NCBI GenBank assembly: GCA_947165675.1
Contig: CAMVBJ010000003.1
Location: 62,001 to 126,000 of the forward strand
Origin: an uncultured Prevotellaceae bacterium
GTDB lineage: Bacteria; Bacteroidota; Bacteroidia; Bacteroidales; Muribaculaceae
Direction of reading: 5' to 3'
Length of the DNA: 64,000 nt
Under the pieces are notes generated by a model. That model ran no database searches. It had not been told where the DNA came from and worked only from the letters and a program-made list of their open reading frames with translations. Position numbers and translations under genes: made by a program. Below are positions 33,769 through 42,576 of this stretch, piece by piece (the stretch's first letter is position 1; each line of letters begins with the position of its first letter).

Positions 33769-34572
33769 ATGAAAGGAATTATAGGAGCCATAGCCGGTGA
33801 TGTTATCGGTTCGGCCTACGAGTTTAACCCTACGCGTGACTACGATTTCAAGTTGTTCACATCCGAGAGCACGTTTACTGACGACACGGTGCTCACAATG
33901 GCCAATGCCCAGTGGTTGCTTGATGATGAGCAGCACACCCACGAGCGATTAGTTGCTATCATGCAGGATCTGTGTAGCCGTTACGAGGATCGTGGCTATG
34001 GTGGTCGGTTTGCTCGATGGATAGGCGACAGTAAACCACAGCCTTATAACTCCTATGGCAACGGATCGGCAATGCGTGTGAGTCCCGTGGGTTATTATTC
34101 ACAGTCGATAGAGGAGGCATTGACCTTAGCCAAGATTTCGGCCGAGGTGACCCACAACCATCCCGAGGGCATCAAGGGTGCACAGGCCACGGCAGCAGCC
34201 ATTTTCATGGCGCGTAATGGCCGGACCAAACAGGAAATCCGTGAGTTCGTTGAGCAGGAAATCGGTTATGACCTGAGTCGTTCATTAGAAGAAATCAGAC
34301 CGACCTACACCTTCAACGAACTTTGTCAAACGACTGTCCCCGAGGCTCTCACCTGTTATCTCGAGGGCAAGGACTATGAAGATGTCATCCGTCTGGCGGT
34401 TTCGCTTGCTGCCGATGCTGACACTCTTGCTGCCATCGCTGGACCTATCGCGTCGGCTGTATGGGATGTCCCCAACGAGATATCTCAACCTGCCATCGCG
34501 TTGTTGAGCGAAGAGTTCTGCACAACCCTGTTACGTTTTAATGAGCTTGTGGCTCAGCGAGAGATGATCTAA
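33769..34572 (+). CDS. ADP-ribosylglycohydrolase family protein
   Basis: A dimetal enzyme of the DraG/ARH family (267 residues), expected to remove ADP-ribose from a protein, nucleic acid or small molecule. The metal site pieces are visible: IAGDVIGSAYEF at the start, FTDDTVL (residues 36-42), and DADTLAAIAGP near the C-terminus. HNHPEGIKGAQATAAAIF corresponds to the conserved H-P-G segment. No ADP-ribosyltransferase is encoded in the window, so its partner is unknown. A SpoU methyltransferase gene follows after 19 nt. Confidence 0.92.
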   Translation: MKGIIGAIAGDVIGSAYEFNPTRDYDFKLFTSESTFTDDTVLTMANAQWLLDDEQHTHERLVAIMQDLCSRYEDRGYGGRFARWIGDSKPQPYNSYGNGSAMRVSPVGYYSQSIEEALTLAKISAEVTHNHPEGIKGAQATAAAIFMARNGRTKQEIREFVEQEIGYDLSRSLEEIRPTYTFNELCQTTVPEALTCYLEGKDYEDVIRLAVSLAADADTLAAIAGPIASAVWDVPNEISQPAIALLSEEFCTTLLRFNELVAQREMI

Positions 34573-34591
34573 TAACACTTCAAAAACTGAA

Positions 34592-35347
34592 ATGCCAATG
34601 ATGGACATGAATAATGGCATCCTCAAGGTCGTTAAGAGCTTGGCTGCCAAGAAATATCGAGATGATGAAGGCTTGTTTGTTGCCGAGGGCACCAAGTGCG
34701 TGCGTGACACGTGGCAGCACTTTAACTGTCGCTGGCTCATTGCCAAGCGCTCCTGGTATGACCAGTGTGGAACAGCCGAGCACTATGACAAGATAGTGTT
34801 TGCCAATGGTCAACAGATGGCGCGTATCTCACAGTTTGACAACCCCAGCGATGTTATCGCTGTCTATGAGAAACCTGCTGACACCATCGACAGTGACCGT
34901 GTCTCAGCCAGCTTGAATGTCGTGCTTGACAATATCCAGGATCCGGGTAACTTGGGAACCATTATCCGCCTTGCTGACTGGTTTGGTGTGCGCGACATTT
35001 TTGCCAGCCCCACGACTGTTGATGTGTATAACCACAAGGTGGTGCAGGCAACAATGGGCGCGATTGCCCGCGTCAAGGTTCATTATGGAGATCTGGAAGC
35101 ACTCTTTGAGGAATATCCCGATTTGCCCATCTATGGTACATTCCTCGATGGTAAGGACATCTACAAGAGTGAGTTGGGTAAGAAGGGCTTTGTAGTGTTC
35201 GGCAATGAGGGACAGGGCATCAGTGCCAAGGTCGCGAAGCATGTGGATAGCCGTTTGCTCATCCCCAAGGCCAAGACCGCCGGTAGCGAGTCGCTTAATG
35301 TGGGCGTGGCAGTGGCCATCACCATCAGTGAATTTTTCCGTCGATAA
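34592..35347 (+). CDS. SpoU/TrmH-family RNA 2'-O-methyltransferase
   Basis: SPOUT-class methyltransferase acting on tRNA or rRNA ribose (251 residues). The N-terminal substrate-binding domain includes KKYRDDEGLFVAEGTKCV. The C-terminal knotted domain has the three motifs: motif 1 NIQDPGNLGTIIRLADWFG, motif 2 VFGNEGQGIS and motif 3 ESLNVGVAVAITISEF. Which nucleotide it modifies cannot be read off. The Met at 34592 is used; Mets at 34598 and 34601 are possible. It follows the ADP-ribosylglycohydrolase closely and is 51 nt before radA. Confidence 0.92.
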   Translation: MPMMDMNNGILKVVKSLAAKKYRDDEGLFVAEGTKCVRDTWQHFNCRWLIAKRSWYDQCGTAEHYDKIVFANGQQMARISQFDNPSDVIAVYEKPADTIDSDRVSASLNVVLDNIQDPGNLGTIIRLADWFGVRDIFASPTTVDVYNHKVVQATMGAIARVKVHYGDLEALFEEYPDLPIYGTFLDGKDIYKSELGKKGFVVFGNEGQGISAKVAKHVDSRLLIPKAKTAGSESLNVGVAVAITISEFFRR

Positions 35348-35398
35348 CCCATCCCATCCCGTTTAACCAACAACTATAGTTCATCCAGTCAATCCAGT

Positions 35399-36778
35399 AT
35401 GGCCAAACAGCAAGTCAAGACAACCTTCTTCTGCAAGAACTGCGGTAACGAGTCACCCAAGTGGCTTGGTAAATGCCCCGCCTGTGGCGAGTGGAATACC
35501 TATATCGAGGAGCCCAAAGAAGCCAAGTCGGTGCGTTATGCCAGGGCAGGGGAGGGTAGTCACAATGTTCTTGAACCTGTCAAGATATCCGAAATCCATG
35601 CCGAGGATCAACCCCGCATCAATCTGCCCAGCAATGAACTTAATCGTGTGCTGGGAGGTGGTTTGGTGCCGGGTAGTATAGTGTTGCTTGGCGGTGAACC
35701 AGGCATCGGCAAGTCCACATTGGTTTTGCAGAATGTGCTCCGCATCCGTTCGCGTCGTGTTCTCTACGTCTCGGGTGAGGAGAGTCCACAGCAGTTGCGC
35801 ATGCGTGCCGATCGCATCGCTGGTGGACACATGGATTGTGAGTGTTACTTGTTGTGTGAGACTTCATTGGACAATATCTTCAATAGCATCCGTTCCTTCC
35901 AGCCTGGACTGATTATTGTGGATTCAATACAGACGATAGCCAGCGAGCAACTCGAGAGCGCTCCTGGTAGCGTGACACAGGTGAGAGAATGTGCCGCGGC
36001 CTTCCAGCGTTATGCCAAGGAAACTTACACGCCTGTCATCCTCATTGGTCACATTAACAAGGAAGGCAGTATAGCTGGTCCCAAGGTGCTTGAGCACATC
36101 GTCGATGCTGTTATACAGTTTGAGGGTGACCGCAACTATCTGTACCGCATCCTGCGACCTATCAAGAACCGTTTCGGCAACACGAGTGAAATCGGTATCT
36201 ATGAGATGAAAGAAGATGGACTGCGCGAGGTGACCAATCCCAGCGAGCTGTTGTTGAGTGACCGTGATGCTGAACTGTCGGGTACCACCATCGGCGTGAC
36301 CATCGATGGTATGAGGCCTTTCCTCATCGAGGTGCAAGCCCTTGTCAGCACCGCTGCCTATGGCACTGCGCAGCGTTCGGTTACGGGCTTTGACCAGCGG
36401 CGAATGAATATGCTCCTGGCGGTGTTGGAAAAACGGCTTGGCTTCAAGTTGGCTCAGAAGGACGTTTTCTTGAACATCGTGGGTGGAATCAAGGTCAATG
36501 ACCCTGCCCTTGACCTTGCAGTGATCAGTGCTATCCTGTCGTCAAACGTGGATATGGCCATTAATAATAATGTGTGCTTTGCCGGCGAGGTGGGGCTCTC
36601 GGGCGAGATACGTCAAGTCACACGATGTGAGCAACGCGTCACCGAAGCCCAAAAACTTGGTTTCGAGACCATTATTATCCCCAAGAACAACCTCAAGGGC
36701 GTTAAGCGTGACGCATGGACCATCCGTGTCGTCGAGGTTGCCCGTGTCGAGGACGCCTTCCGTCATCTCTTCGGTTAG
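35399..36778 (+). CDS. radA: DNA repair/recombination protein RadA
   Basis: RecA-like ATPase that drives branch migration at recombination intermediates. The 459 residues match RadA. Order: a four-Cys zinc finger (Cys12, Cys15, Cys26, Cys29; FCKNCGNESPKWLGKCPACG), Walker A GEPGIGKST at 99-107, the RadA-specific KNRFG motif (about residue 258), and a C-terminal Lon-protease-like domain (about 280-455) without the catalytic Ser-Lys pair being evident. Its stop overlaps the stop of the convergent Feo-associated small gene by three bases. Confidence 0.96.
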   Translation: MAKQQVKTTFFCKNCGNESPKWLGKCPACGEWNTYIEEPKEAKSVRYARAGEGSHNVLEPVKISEIHAEDQPRINLPSNELNRVLGGGLVPGSIVLLGGEPGIGKSTLVLQNVLRIRSRRVLYVSGEESPQQLRMRADRIAGGHMDCECYLLCETSLDNIFNSIRSFQPGLIIVDSIQTIASEQLESAPGSVTQVRECAAAFQRYAKETYTPVILIGHINKEGSIAGPKVLEHIVDAVIQFEGDRNYLYRILRPIKNRFGNTSEIGIYEMKEDGLREVTNPSELLLSDRDAELSGTTIGVTIDGMRPFLIEVQALVSTAAYGTAQRSVTGFDQRRMNMLLAVLEKRLGFKLAQKDVFLNIVGGIKVNDPALDLAVISAILSSNVDMAINNNVCFAGEVGLSGEIRQVTRCEQRVTEAQKLGFETIIIPKNNLKGVKRDAWTIRVVEVARVEDAFRHLFG

Positions 36779-36945
36779 AACTCTTTACCAGGTCTGTTCT
36801 TGCACTGGCAGTCTTTTCCGCAGCCACAACCACAGTCGTTACCCTTGCCGCGTGTCATCTTGATGACGCGCTTGAGCACATATACCAGGGCCACGGCAAC
36901 GATGCCCAGCACTACAATCGTCTGTATGATAGCAGATGTAGTCAT
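36775..36945 (-). CDS. FeoB-associated Cys-rich small membrane protein
   Basis: A 56-residue protein on the minus strand starting at 36945 (MTTSAIIQTIVVLGIVAVAL). One membrane helix (about residues 6-24) is followed by a basic stretch and a Cys cluster CGCGCGKDCQCKN (five Cys). This matches the FeoB-associated Cys-rich family found next to feoB in many Firmicutes and Bacteroidetes; the Cys cluster may bind iron. It lies 17 nt after the feoB stop on the same strand. The stop overlaps the end of radA. Confidence 0.88.
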   Translation of the reverse strand: MTTSAIIQTIVVLGIVAVALVYVLKRVIKMTRGKGNDCGCGCGKDCQCKNRPGKEF

Positions 36946-36962
36946 ATTGATCAATGAAAAAC

Positions 36963-39341
36963 TTAAATCATTCTTGCCACCTGATAGAAGATGAACGACA
37001 CGAGCCAGGCAACCCCGGTGGTGTAGAAAATCTCAAAGATCATCCACTTGGTGCCCGCCTCGCGCTTGATGGCGGCTAATGCAGCTATACAAGGGAAGTA
37101 CAGCAGGATAAACAGCATGAATGAGTAGGCCACTATCGGGTCAAACACGTGCTCTCCGTTAGGCTTGGTTGCGGTTTGCAGTTTCTCCTTGAGCGATGCG
37201 CTCTCCTCGGTAGCATCGGACTCGCCAGTGTAGAGCACGCCCATGGTTGAAACGACAATTTCCTTGGCAGCGGCGCCAGTGAGAACACTCACACCCATCT
37301 GCCAGTTGAAGCCTAATGGGGCAACAGCGGGTTCGATGGCCTTGCCCATCTGTCCCATGTAGGAATTCTCAATCTGTTCTTGGGGCGTCTGTCCCTCATG
37401 ACGGGGGAAGTAGCCCAGCGCCCATACGATAATCGAAGCTGCAAGGATGATGGTCGCCATCTTCTGCAGGTATTGCTTGCCCTTGCTCCACATGTGGATG
37501 GTAGCATTGCGGGCGGTCGGCTTGCGGTAAGGGGGCAGCTCCATGACAAACTGCGTCTTGTCATGCTTCAAAAACGTCTTGCTCATGATGATGGCGGTGA
37601 TGGCAGCCACCAGGATGCCGATGAGGTAAATACTCATCAAGATCAGGCCCTGGTTGGCCGTGAAGAATGCTGCCACGAGCAGCAGGTAAGCCGGAAGGCG
37701 CGCCGAGCATGACATGAATGGCACGGTCAGGATGGTCACCAGACGGTCGCGTCGGTTCTCGAGCGTGCGGGTCGCCATGATGGCAGGCACACCGCAGCCG
37801 AAGCCGATCAAGTAGGGGATAAACGACTTGCCGTGCAGGCCCACACGGTGCATGATGCGGTCCACGATAAATGCGGCACGAGCCATGTAACCGCTATCCT
37901 CAAGCAGCGAGATGAAGAAGAACAAAATCAGGATCTGGGGTAGGAACACAAGCACGCCACCCACGCCACCGATGATGCCGTCAACAATCAAGTCGCGAAG
38001 GATGCCGTCGGGCAATGCTTTGCCAATCCACTCGCCAATCCATCCAATGCCACTCTCGATCCATCCTTGTGGATAGGCTCCAAGCGTAAAGGTGGCTTCA
38101 AACATCAGCCACATCAGCACCAGCAGAATGGGGAGCGCCAGCCAGCGGTTGGTCATCAGGCGGTCGAGTGAATAACCTGGCTTTGTCTCACCGGTGTTGC
38201 GGTCGGGATTGGGCTTCATCACCTCGGCGAGGGCACCGCGCACAAATCCGTACTTCAAGTCGGTGATGATGCTCACGATATCGTCGTTAAAGTCGCGCTC
38301 GATGCGACCTCTCATCTCCATGGCTGTCTTTTTCACTTGCTGGGCATTGTCCTGGCTGTCCAGCAGATCGATGGCGTGCTGGTCGTTCTCGATGATCTTG
38401 AGCACAGTGTAGCGGTCCAGCGTGGGGCACATGGCTCCTAATTCTTTCAGACAGTCCTCGATGAGTGTGCCGTAGTTCACGTTGTGGTGGCGTGTCTCCT
38501 GCTCGCTCTCGTCGATAGCTTCCATGGTGGCTTGCAGCACTTCTTTGACTCCTCGTCCATTATAGGCCGTGAGGGGTACCATGCGGGCACCAAGCAGACG
38601 GCTCAACATCTCGACGTCGAGCTTGTCGCCACTTTTCTCCAGCTCGTCCCACATGTTCAAGGCGATGACCATCGGGATGTTCATGTCCATGACCTGGGTT
38701 GTCAGGTACAGGTTGCGCTCCAGGTTGCCGGCATCCACGATGTTGAGGATGGCGTCGGGATGGTTGTCACGGATGTAGGTGCGCACATACATCTCCTCGG
38801 GAGAGTACTCGGTCAGCGAGTAGGTGCCGGGCAGGTCCACCAGTTGCACCCGTCGGCCGCCGATGCTGAACCAGCCTTCCTTGCTGTCAACGGTCACGCC
38901 GCCGTAGTTGCCCACTTTCTCCTTGGCTCCTGTCACCTGATTGAACAGCGAGGTCTTGCCGCAGTTGGGGTTGCCGATGAGCACCACGCGCAGCACGTCG
39001 TCGGCCAGCGGGTTGGCACCTGCTACCTCGGTCTCGACAATGCCGTTATAGGCGTCCTCCATGTCACAGATGTCGGCGTCCTTGTCTGTCACCTCGATCT
39101 GTGCAGCCTCGCTGTGGCGCAGCGAGATGTGTGCCCCCATGATCATGTATTCCACGGGGTCTTGCAGTGGCGCGTTCTTGAGCACGGTCACACGGGCACC
39201 CCGCACAAAGCCCATCTCGAGCAGTCGCTGGCGAAAGGCTCCGTCGCCCATCACCCTCACCACTTGCACGGTCTTGCCCACAGCCTCGTCGTCGAGCAGA
39301 CGTGCCGGTGGGGTCGTATGATTATTTTGATCTGTATTCAT
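36963..39341 (-). CDS. feoB: fused FeoA-FeoB ferrous iron transporter
   Basis: Ferrous iron uptake at the inner membrane. From the ATG at 39341 the protein has 792 residues. An N-terminal FeoA/SH3-like domain (about residues 15-86, RLLEMGFVRGARVTVLK) is fused to FeoB. The G domain begins with GNPNCGKTS (about 123-131) and continues with GGVTVDSKEG, VDLPGTYSL and ALNMWDE. The membrane core follows with the Gate motifs (YMARAAFIVDRIMH, GFGCGVPAI, MSCSARLPAY). The frame extends to 39401 but a promoter covers that part. Fusion of FeoA to FeoB is common in Bacteroidetes. The Cys-rich partner follows. Confidence 0.95.
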   Translation of the reverse strand: MNTDQNNHTTPPARLLDDEAVGKTVQVVRVMGDGAFRQRLLEMGFVRGARVTVLKNAPLQDPVEYMIMGAHISLRHSEAAQIEVTDKDADICDMEDAYNGIVETEVAGANPLADDVLRVVLIGNPNCGKTSLFNQVTGAKEKVGNYGGVTVDSKEGWFSIGGRRVQLVDLPGTYSLTEYSPEEMYVRTYIRDNHPDAILNIVDAGNLERNLYLTTQVMDMNIPMVIALNMWDELEKSGDKLDVEMLSRLLGARMVPLTAYNGRGVKEVLQATMEAIDESEQETRHHNVNYGTLIEDCLKELGAMCPTLDRYTVLKIIENDQHAIDLLDSQDNAQQVKKTAMEMRGRIERDFNDDIVSIITDLKYGFVRGALAEVMKPNPDRNTGETKPGYSLDRLMTNRWLALPILLVLMWLMFEATFTLGAYPQGWIESGIGWIGEWIGKALPDGILRDLIVDGIIGGVGGVLVFLPQILILFFFISLLEDSGYMARAAFIVDRIMHRVGLHGKSFIPYLIGFGCGVPAIMATRTLENRRDRLVTILTVPFMSCSARLPAYLLLVAAFFTANQGLILMSIYLIGILVAAITAIIMSKTFLKHDKTQFVMELPPYRKPTARNATIHMWSKGKQYLQKMATIILAASIIVWALGYFPRHEGQTPQEQIENSYMGQMGKAIEPAVAPLGFNWQMGVSVLTGAAAKEIVVSTMGVLYTGESDATEESASLKEKLQTATKPNGEHVFDPIVAYSFMLFILLYFPCIAALAAIKREAGTKWMIFEIFYTTGVAWLVSFIFYQVARMI

Positions 39342-39370
39342 ATCTCGTGTATGTATTATATTCCAATTTG

Positions 39371-39401
39371 CAAAATTACTCCCCTTTGACTGATGGCACA
39401 A
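39371..39401 (-). promoter_or_regulatory. promoter of feoAB
   Basis: TTG (39399-39401), 20 nt, TAATTTTG (39371-39378) on the minus strand; the leader is about 23 nt. Confidence 0.7.
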
Positions 39402-39432
39402 TCACATGATTTAGTGTTTTTCTTGTGATGTG

Positions 39433-39448
39433 TCCCCATTAATGGGGA
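39433..39448. promoter_or_regulatory. perfect 16-bp palindrome upstream of feoAB
   Basis: TCCCCATTAATGGGGA, about 32 bp upstream of the -33 element. It could be an operator for a dimeric regulator; no regulator gene is adjacent, so this is speculative. Confidence 0.35.
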
Positions 39449-39474
39449 TATGGTATTGCTGCTGTCAGTTGTGG

Positions 39475-39510
39475 GCGGATTGGCTTCGCCGCAATGGTTC
39501 GCATTCAATT
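39475..39510. repeat. partial copy of the intergenic repeat family
   Basis: The reverse complement contains AATGCGAACC and CGGCGAAGCCAAT, which recur in the same order at 41041-41070 within the longer element at 41001-41171. Only the inner part is present here. Confidence 0.5.
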
Positions 39511-39541
39511 AGTCAAATCAGGACCTGATGAAAAAACAAAA

Positions 39542-39571
39542 GTCCCGAGACTGTTGAGCGTCAATCGGGAC
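39542..39571 (-). terminator. possible terminator hairpin
   Basis: GTCCCGA/TCGGGAC stem with a 16-nt loop, followed on the minus strand by TTTTGTTTTTT. It is 526 nt beyond the trmN6-like stop with no gene between. Confidence 0.4.
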
Positions 39572-39800
39572 CTATATGTTCTGTGTCGAGTGATGCTTCG
39601 TCAGCAGTTTTTTGACACAAGGTTGAATTGTTTTATTATTAAGAAAAAGTCAGTTTTATTTCGTTTGAAGCGTCTATTACTTCATCAAAGTCGATATATT
39701 GACTATCGTAGTTCAATAAGGTTTAATCACCTCTCTGTATTTTAACACACGTTAACAATTATCGCCCTTTTTAGTGACTATTCAGCCAATCCTCCGTACA

Positions 39801-39888
39801 TCAAACAACTTGAACAACGATGAACAACTCAAACAACATATTTAAAAAAGAGTTGTCAAAGTTGTTTATTGTTGTTCAAGTTGTTTGA
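39801..39888. repeat. long AAC/GTT-rich inverted repeat
   Basis: TCAAACAACTTGAACAAC (39801-39818) is perfectly inverted at 39871-39888, with further imperfect pairing inside. The arms are built of AACAAC-like units and are followed by an A-run. The rest of 39572-40096 shows no gene. Confidence 0.7.
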
Positions 39889-40096
39889 AAAAAAAAGGGT
39901 AGTCTGATGGACCATCAACCTCGCGCTAAACTGTCAAGTCGCTAAGTTTTTTATACTCAGCATGATAATTCTTGAGTTTTCAGTTTTCAGCGAATCCGCT
40001 TTCTGACAACTGTAAAAAGAAATTGATGCTTCGTATGAAATAAGTATCGTTTTCATCTGTCCACAACTGTCCACTGAATAATATGCAGTTGCTGGT

Positions 40097-40807
40097 TTAC
40101 ATTTTCAAGTAGAAATCACGGGTGAGCGTGACATACTCGCGGGTAAATGAACCATCACTGTTGGCAATGGTAAGGGTGTCTTCTTGATATGGGATATTGT
40201 GTTTGGAAAGCTGCCACAGAGTGCGTTTGGGGGCAGCCCCTGTGGTGGAAATGACCTGTGTGCAATGTCCAATGGATAATGAGGCGAAGGTTGCCGCTTG
40301 AATGATGTCGCCCCGGGCATCGGTGGGCGAGATGAGTGCCAGCGTGCCGTCTGGGGTCAGCAGGCGGGTCGCGCCCTCGATGAGATCGCGATAGGTGAGG
40401 GAGCGGGTGTGGCGTGCGGTGGTGCGTGCCTCACCTGTGGGCAACACTCCGCTGGTGAAGTAGGGTGGGTTAGAGACAATCAAGTCATAGCGGTTTTCCG
40501 TTTCCATGCTGTTGAAATCACCTTCCATGGCAGTGAGCCGGTCGTTCCATGGCGAATTGGTGAAATTGAGGGTAGCTTCTTCGATAGCAGCACTATCAAT
40601 ATCGATAGCCTCGATGATGGCCTCGCTGTTGCGCTGGGCAATCATCAAGGCGATGACGCCGCAACCCGTGCCCACGTCAAGCACACGCCTTGCCCCCTGG
40701 ACGGGGCACCAGGCACCGAGCAGGACACCGTCGGTGCCCACCTTCATCGCCGTGCGGTCGTTGAGCACGGCAAATCGCTTGAATCTAAAAACTTTTTCAC
40801 GTCCCAT
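40097..40807 (-). CDS. tRNA1(Val) adenine-N6 methyltransferase (TrmN6-like)
   Basis: A SAM-dependent N6-adenine methyltransferase (236 residues from the ATG at 40807, MGREKVFRFKRFAVLND). SAM-binding motif I is VLDVGTGCGVIALMIAQ, the catalytic motif IV is SNPPYF, and the family-specific MKVGTDGVLLGAW precedes them. By family it modifies A37 of tRNA1(Val). The frame extends to 40840 but the 40807 start gives the usual N-terminus. It is a single gene on the minus strand. Confidence 0.88.
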   Translation of the reverse strand: MGREKVFRFKRFAVLNDRTAMKVGTDGVLLGAWCPVQGARRVLDVGTGCGVIALMIAQRNSEAIIEAIDIDSAAIEEATLNFTNSPWNDRLTAMEGDFNSMETENRYDLIVSNPPYFTSGVLPTGEARTTARHTRSLTYRDLIEGATRLLTPDGTLALISPTDARGDIIQAATFASLSIGHCTQVISTTGAAPKRTLWQLSKHNIPYQEDTLTIANSDGSFTREYVTLTRDFYLKM

Positions 40808-41000
40808 ATCCGCTGCAAAGATAGCACTTTTAGGAGTCACTCACATCATACTTGATTCCTTAAATCGTGAATCAGTTGTTCGCTTATGAAGGTGAGTGGA
40901 TGCCAAAACAACCTACAACTGGGTACATTTAGCATTTTTTCACTGAAAAAAGAGCCGTTCATATCATTTTACTTTATAACTTGCGACGCATTTTTTAAAG

Positions 41001-41171
41001 AGGCGATGATATAGATGTTGGCCCAACCCCTGCGGGGGGTAATGCGAACCTATAGCTCGGCGAAGCCAATTCAACTGAATGAATGCGAGATATTTAATTA
41101 TTTTCGCGTGATTGGCTCTATCAGCGGATTTCGCAATAAAAAACTTTTCAGTGGCAACAGCTATATCGTTT
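41001..41171. repeat. palindromic intergenic element with terminal inverted repeats (copy 2)
   Basis: The left end GATGATATAGATGTTGGCCC and right end CAACAGCTATATCGTTTCC match the ends of the element at 4544-4690 and are imperfect inverted repeats of each other. The interior differs and has its own nested pairs (TGCGAA/TTCGCA, AGCCAAT/ATTGGCT). Bases 40808-41000 contain nothing recognisable. Confidence 0.65.
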
Positions 41172-41267
41172 CCTTAAAAAGATTTAATATCCATCTTAAA
41201 CTTTTATAAAAGATTCTTGTCTAATCAGCAAAACGAGATCATTAATGAATTTTTAAAACGTAATATT

Positions 41268-42509
41268 ATGAAGTATCGATTTTTAGCATTGTTTGGCCTA
41301 TTGGCTTTAGGAGCTGGCCCGTTGATTCAAGCTCAAGACTACGATGACATTTATTATGATGCATCCAAGTCGAGCAAAGTGAAGGTTGTCAGTGTCGAGC
41401 AGCCTGTCAAGACCATTGCGGTCTATGGCGAGGTTCCCGAGAAGTATAAAGTTGCTGTACAGAGCAATTACCGTGTTGAGCGTGACGTGGACGAGTATAA
41501 TCGTCACGGCATCACTCAGCCTGAGTTTGAAGTGGATATCAATGGAGACACTATCTACTTCAATAACGACTCTATTTATTATGAAGAAGAGGCGTTTGCC
41601 AACACCCGTCGCATCGAGCGCTTCTACAATCCCGACATTGTCATCCTGAGCGATGATGACGATCTGGTGGAACTCTATTATGATGAGTCGCCTTCTATTA
41701 ATCTGATTATCGGTAGCGACTGGAGTTACTACTCCTATGGCTGGGGCTATGACTCGTTCTATCCCTGGTACACTGGCTTGTACCGCCCCTGGTATTCGAC
41801 TTGGTATGATCCTTGGTATTATCCCTATTATGGTTTTTACGGCTGGCGCTGGCATGGTCCCACGTTGTGGCACTGGTCCTATTATCACCCCTGGGGTTAC
41901 TGGGGTCCTCACGGATGGGATACTCACTGGGCATGGACAAGTTGGGATCGACCTATCCACGGTGGTCATCACCATGCTGGTTACAGCGGATGGCGTGACA
42001 GAGGTGGACGTGTATCACCTGCCGGCAACCGCAATGGCCGTGTGCCTGTCACCATGGCAGGAGGTGGACGCAATGGTATCTCCACAAAGGGCGCCAGCGG
42101 TAACCGTGGCGGATCGAATGTGGGCACTGGCCGGACGGGACGCAATGGCTATGCCGGCAATCGCAGAGGCGGCAACATGAGCGACAGGAGTTCTGGCGGT
42201 GTTGGTGGCAGTGGCGTGACCACACGCAGTAATGGCGTGACCACACGCGGCACAACATCCTCCTATGGTGGCAGCCGTTCATCAGGTTACAGTGGTGGCA
42301 GCCGTTCATCGGGCTATAGTGGTGGCCGTTCCTACAGTGGCGGCAGCAGTGGTAGCCGTTCCTACAGCAGTGGCAGCAGCTCGTCCTATGGTGGATCGCG
42401 CAGCAGCAGTGGCGGATCCTACAGCAGTGGCAGCAGCTCACGCAGTGGTGGCTCGTCAGGTGGTGGCAGCCATGGTGGATCATCGGGTGGTGGCGGTCGC
42501 CGTCGCTGA
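41268..42509 (+). CDS. exported protein with Trp/Tyr-rich and Gly/Ser-rich low-complexity regions
   Basis: A 413-residue protein from the ATG at 41268 (MKYRFLALFGLLALGAGPLI signal). Residues about 25-140 are ordinary and acidic, with NTRRIERFYNPDIVILSDDD. Residues about 155-240 are dominated by Trp, Tyr, His and Pro (FYPWYTGLYRPWYSTWYDPW and similar). From about 245 the chain is Gly, Ser, Arg and Asn-rich, with repeats such as GGSRSSGYS. The frame extends to 41217, but that part lacks a signal peptide. No family is recognised; surface location and an aromatic adhesive or scaffold role are guesses. The FadL-like gene follows after 67 nt. Confidence 0.75.
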   Translation: MKYRFLALFGLLALGAGPLIQAQDYDDIYYDASKSSKVKVVSVEQPVKTIAVYGEVPEKYKVAVQSNYRVERDVDEYNRHGITQPEFEVDINGDTIYFNNDSIYYEEEAFANTRRIERFYNPDIVILSDDDDLVELYYDESPSINLIIGSDWSYYSYGWGYDSFYPWYTGLYRPWYSTWYDPWYYPYYGFYGWRWHGPTLWHWSYYHPWGYWGPHGWDTHWAWTSWDRPIHGGHHHAGYSGWRDRGGRVSPAGNRNGRVPVTMAGGGRNGISTKGASGNRGGSNVGTGRTGRNGYAGNRRGGNMSDRSSGGVGGSGVTTRSNGVTTRGTTSSYGGSRSSGYSGGSRSSGYSGGRSYSGGSSGSRSYSSGSSSSYGGSRSSSGGSYSSGSSSRSGGSSGGGSHGGSSGGGGRRR

Positions 42510-42576
42510 TGACCAGAACCCAAGTGTGGAAAGATGTTATTGAGTGTTACAACTATAAACCAAATACTTTGAAAAA

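Noticed and set aside
38484-39389. A 301-codon open frame on the plus strand antisense to feoB
   Set aside because: It is the complement of the conserved G domain of feoB, is His/Val/Leu-rich in a way typical of antisense frames, and has no family likeness.
39494-39745. An 83-codon plus-strand frame in the feoB-trmN6 gap
   Set aside because: Basic, low-quality composition, overlaps hairpins, no promoter or family.
42240-42480. Direct repeats that could be taken for a CRISPR-like or tandem array
   Set aside because: They are codon-level repeats encoding the Gly/Ser tail (GGSRSSGYS) and keep the reading frame; no spacers.
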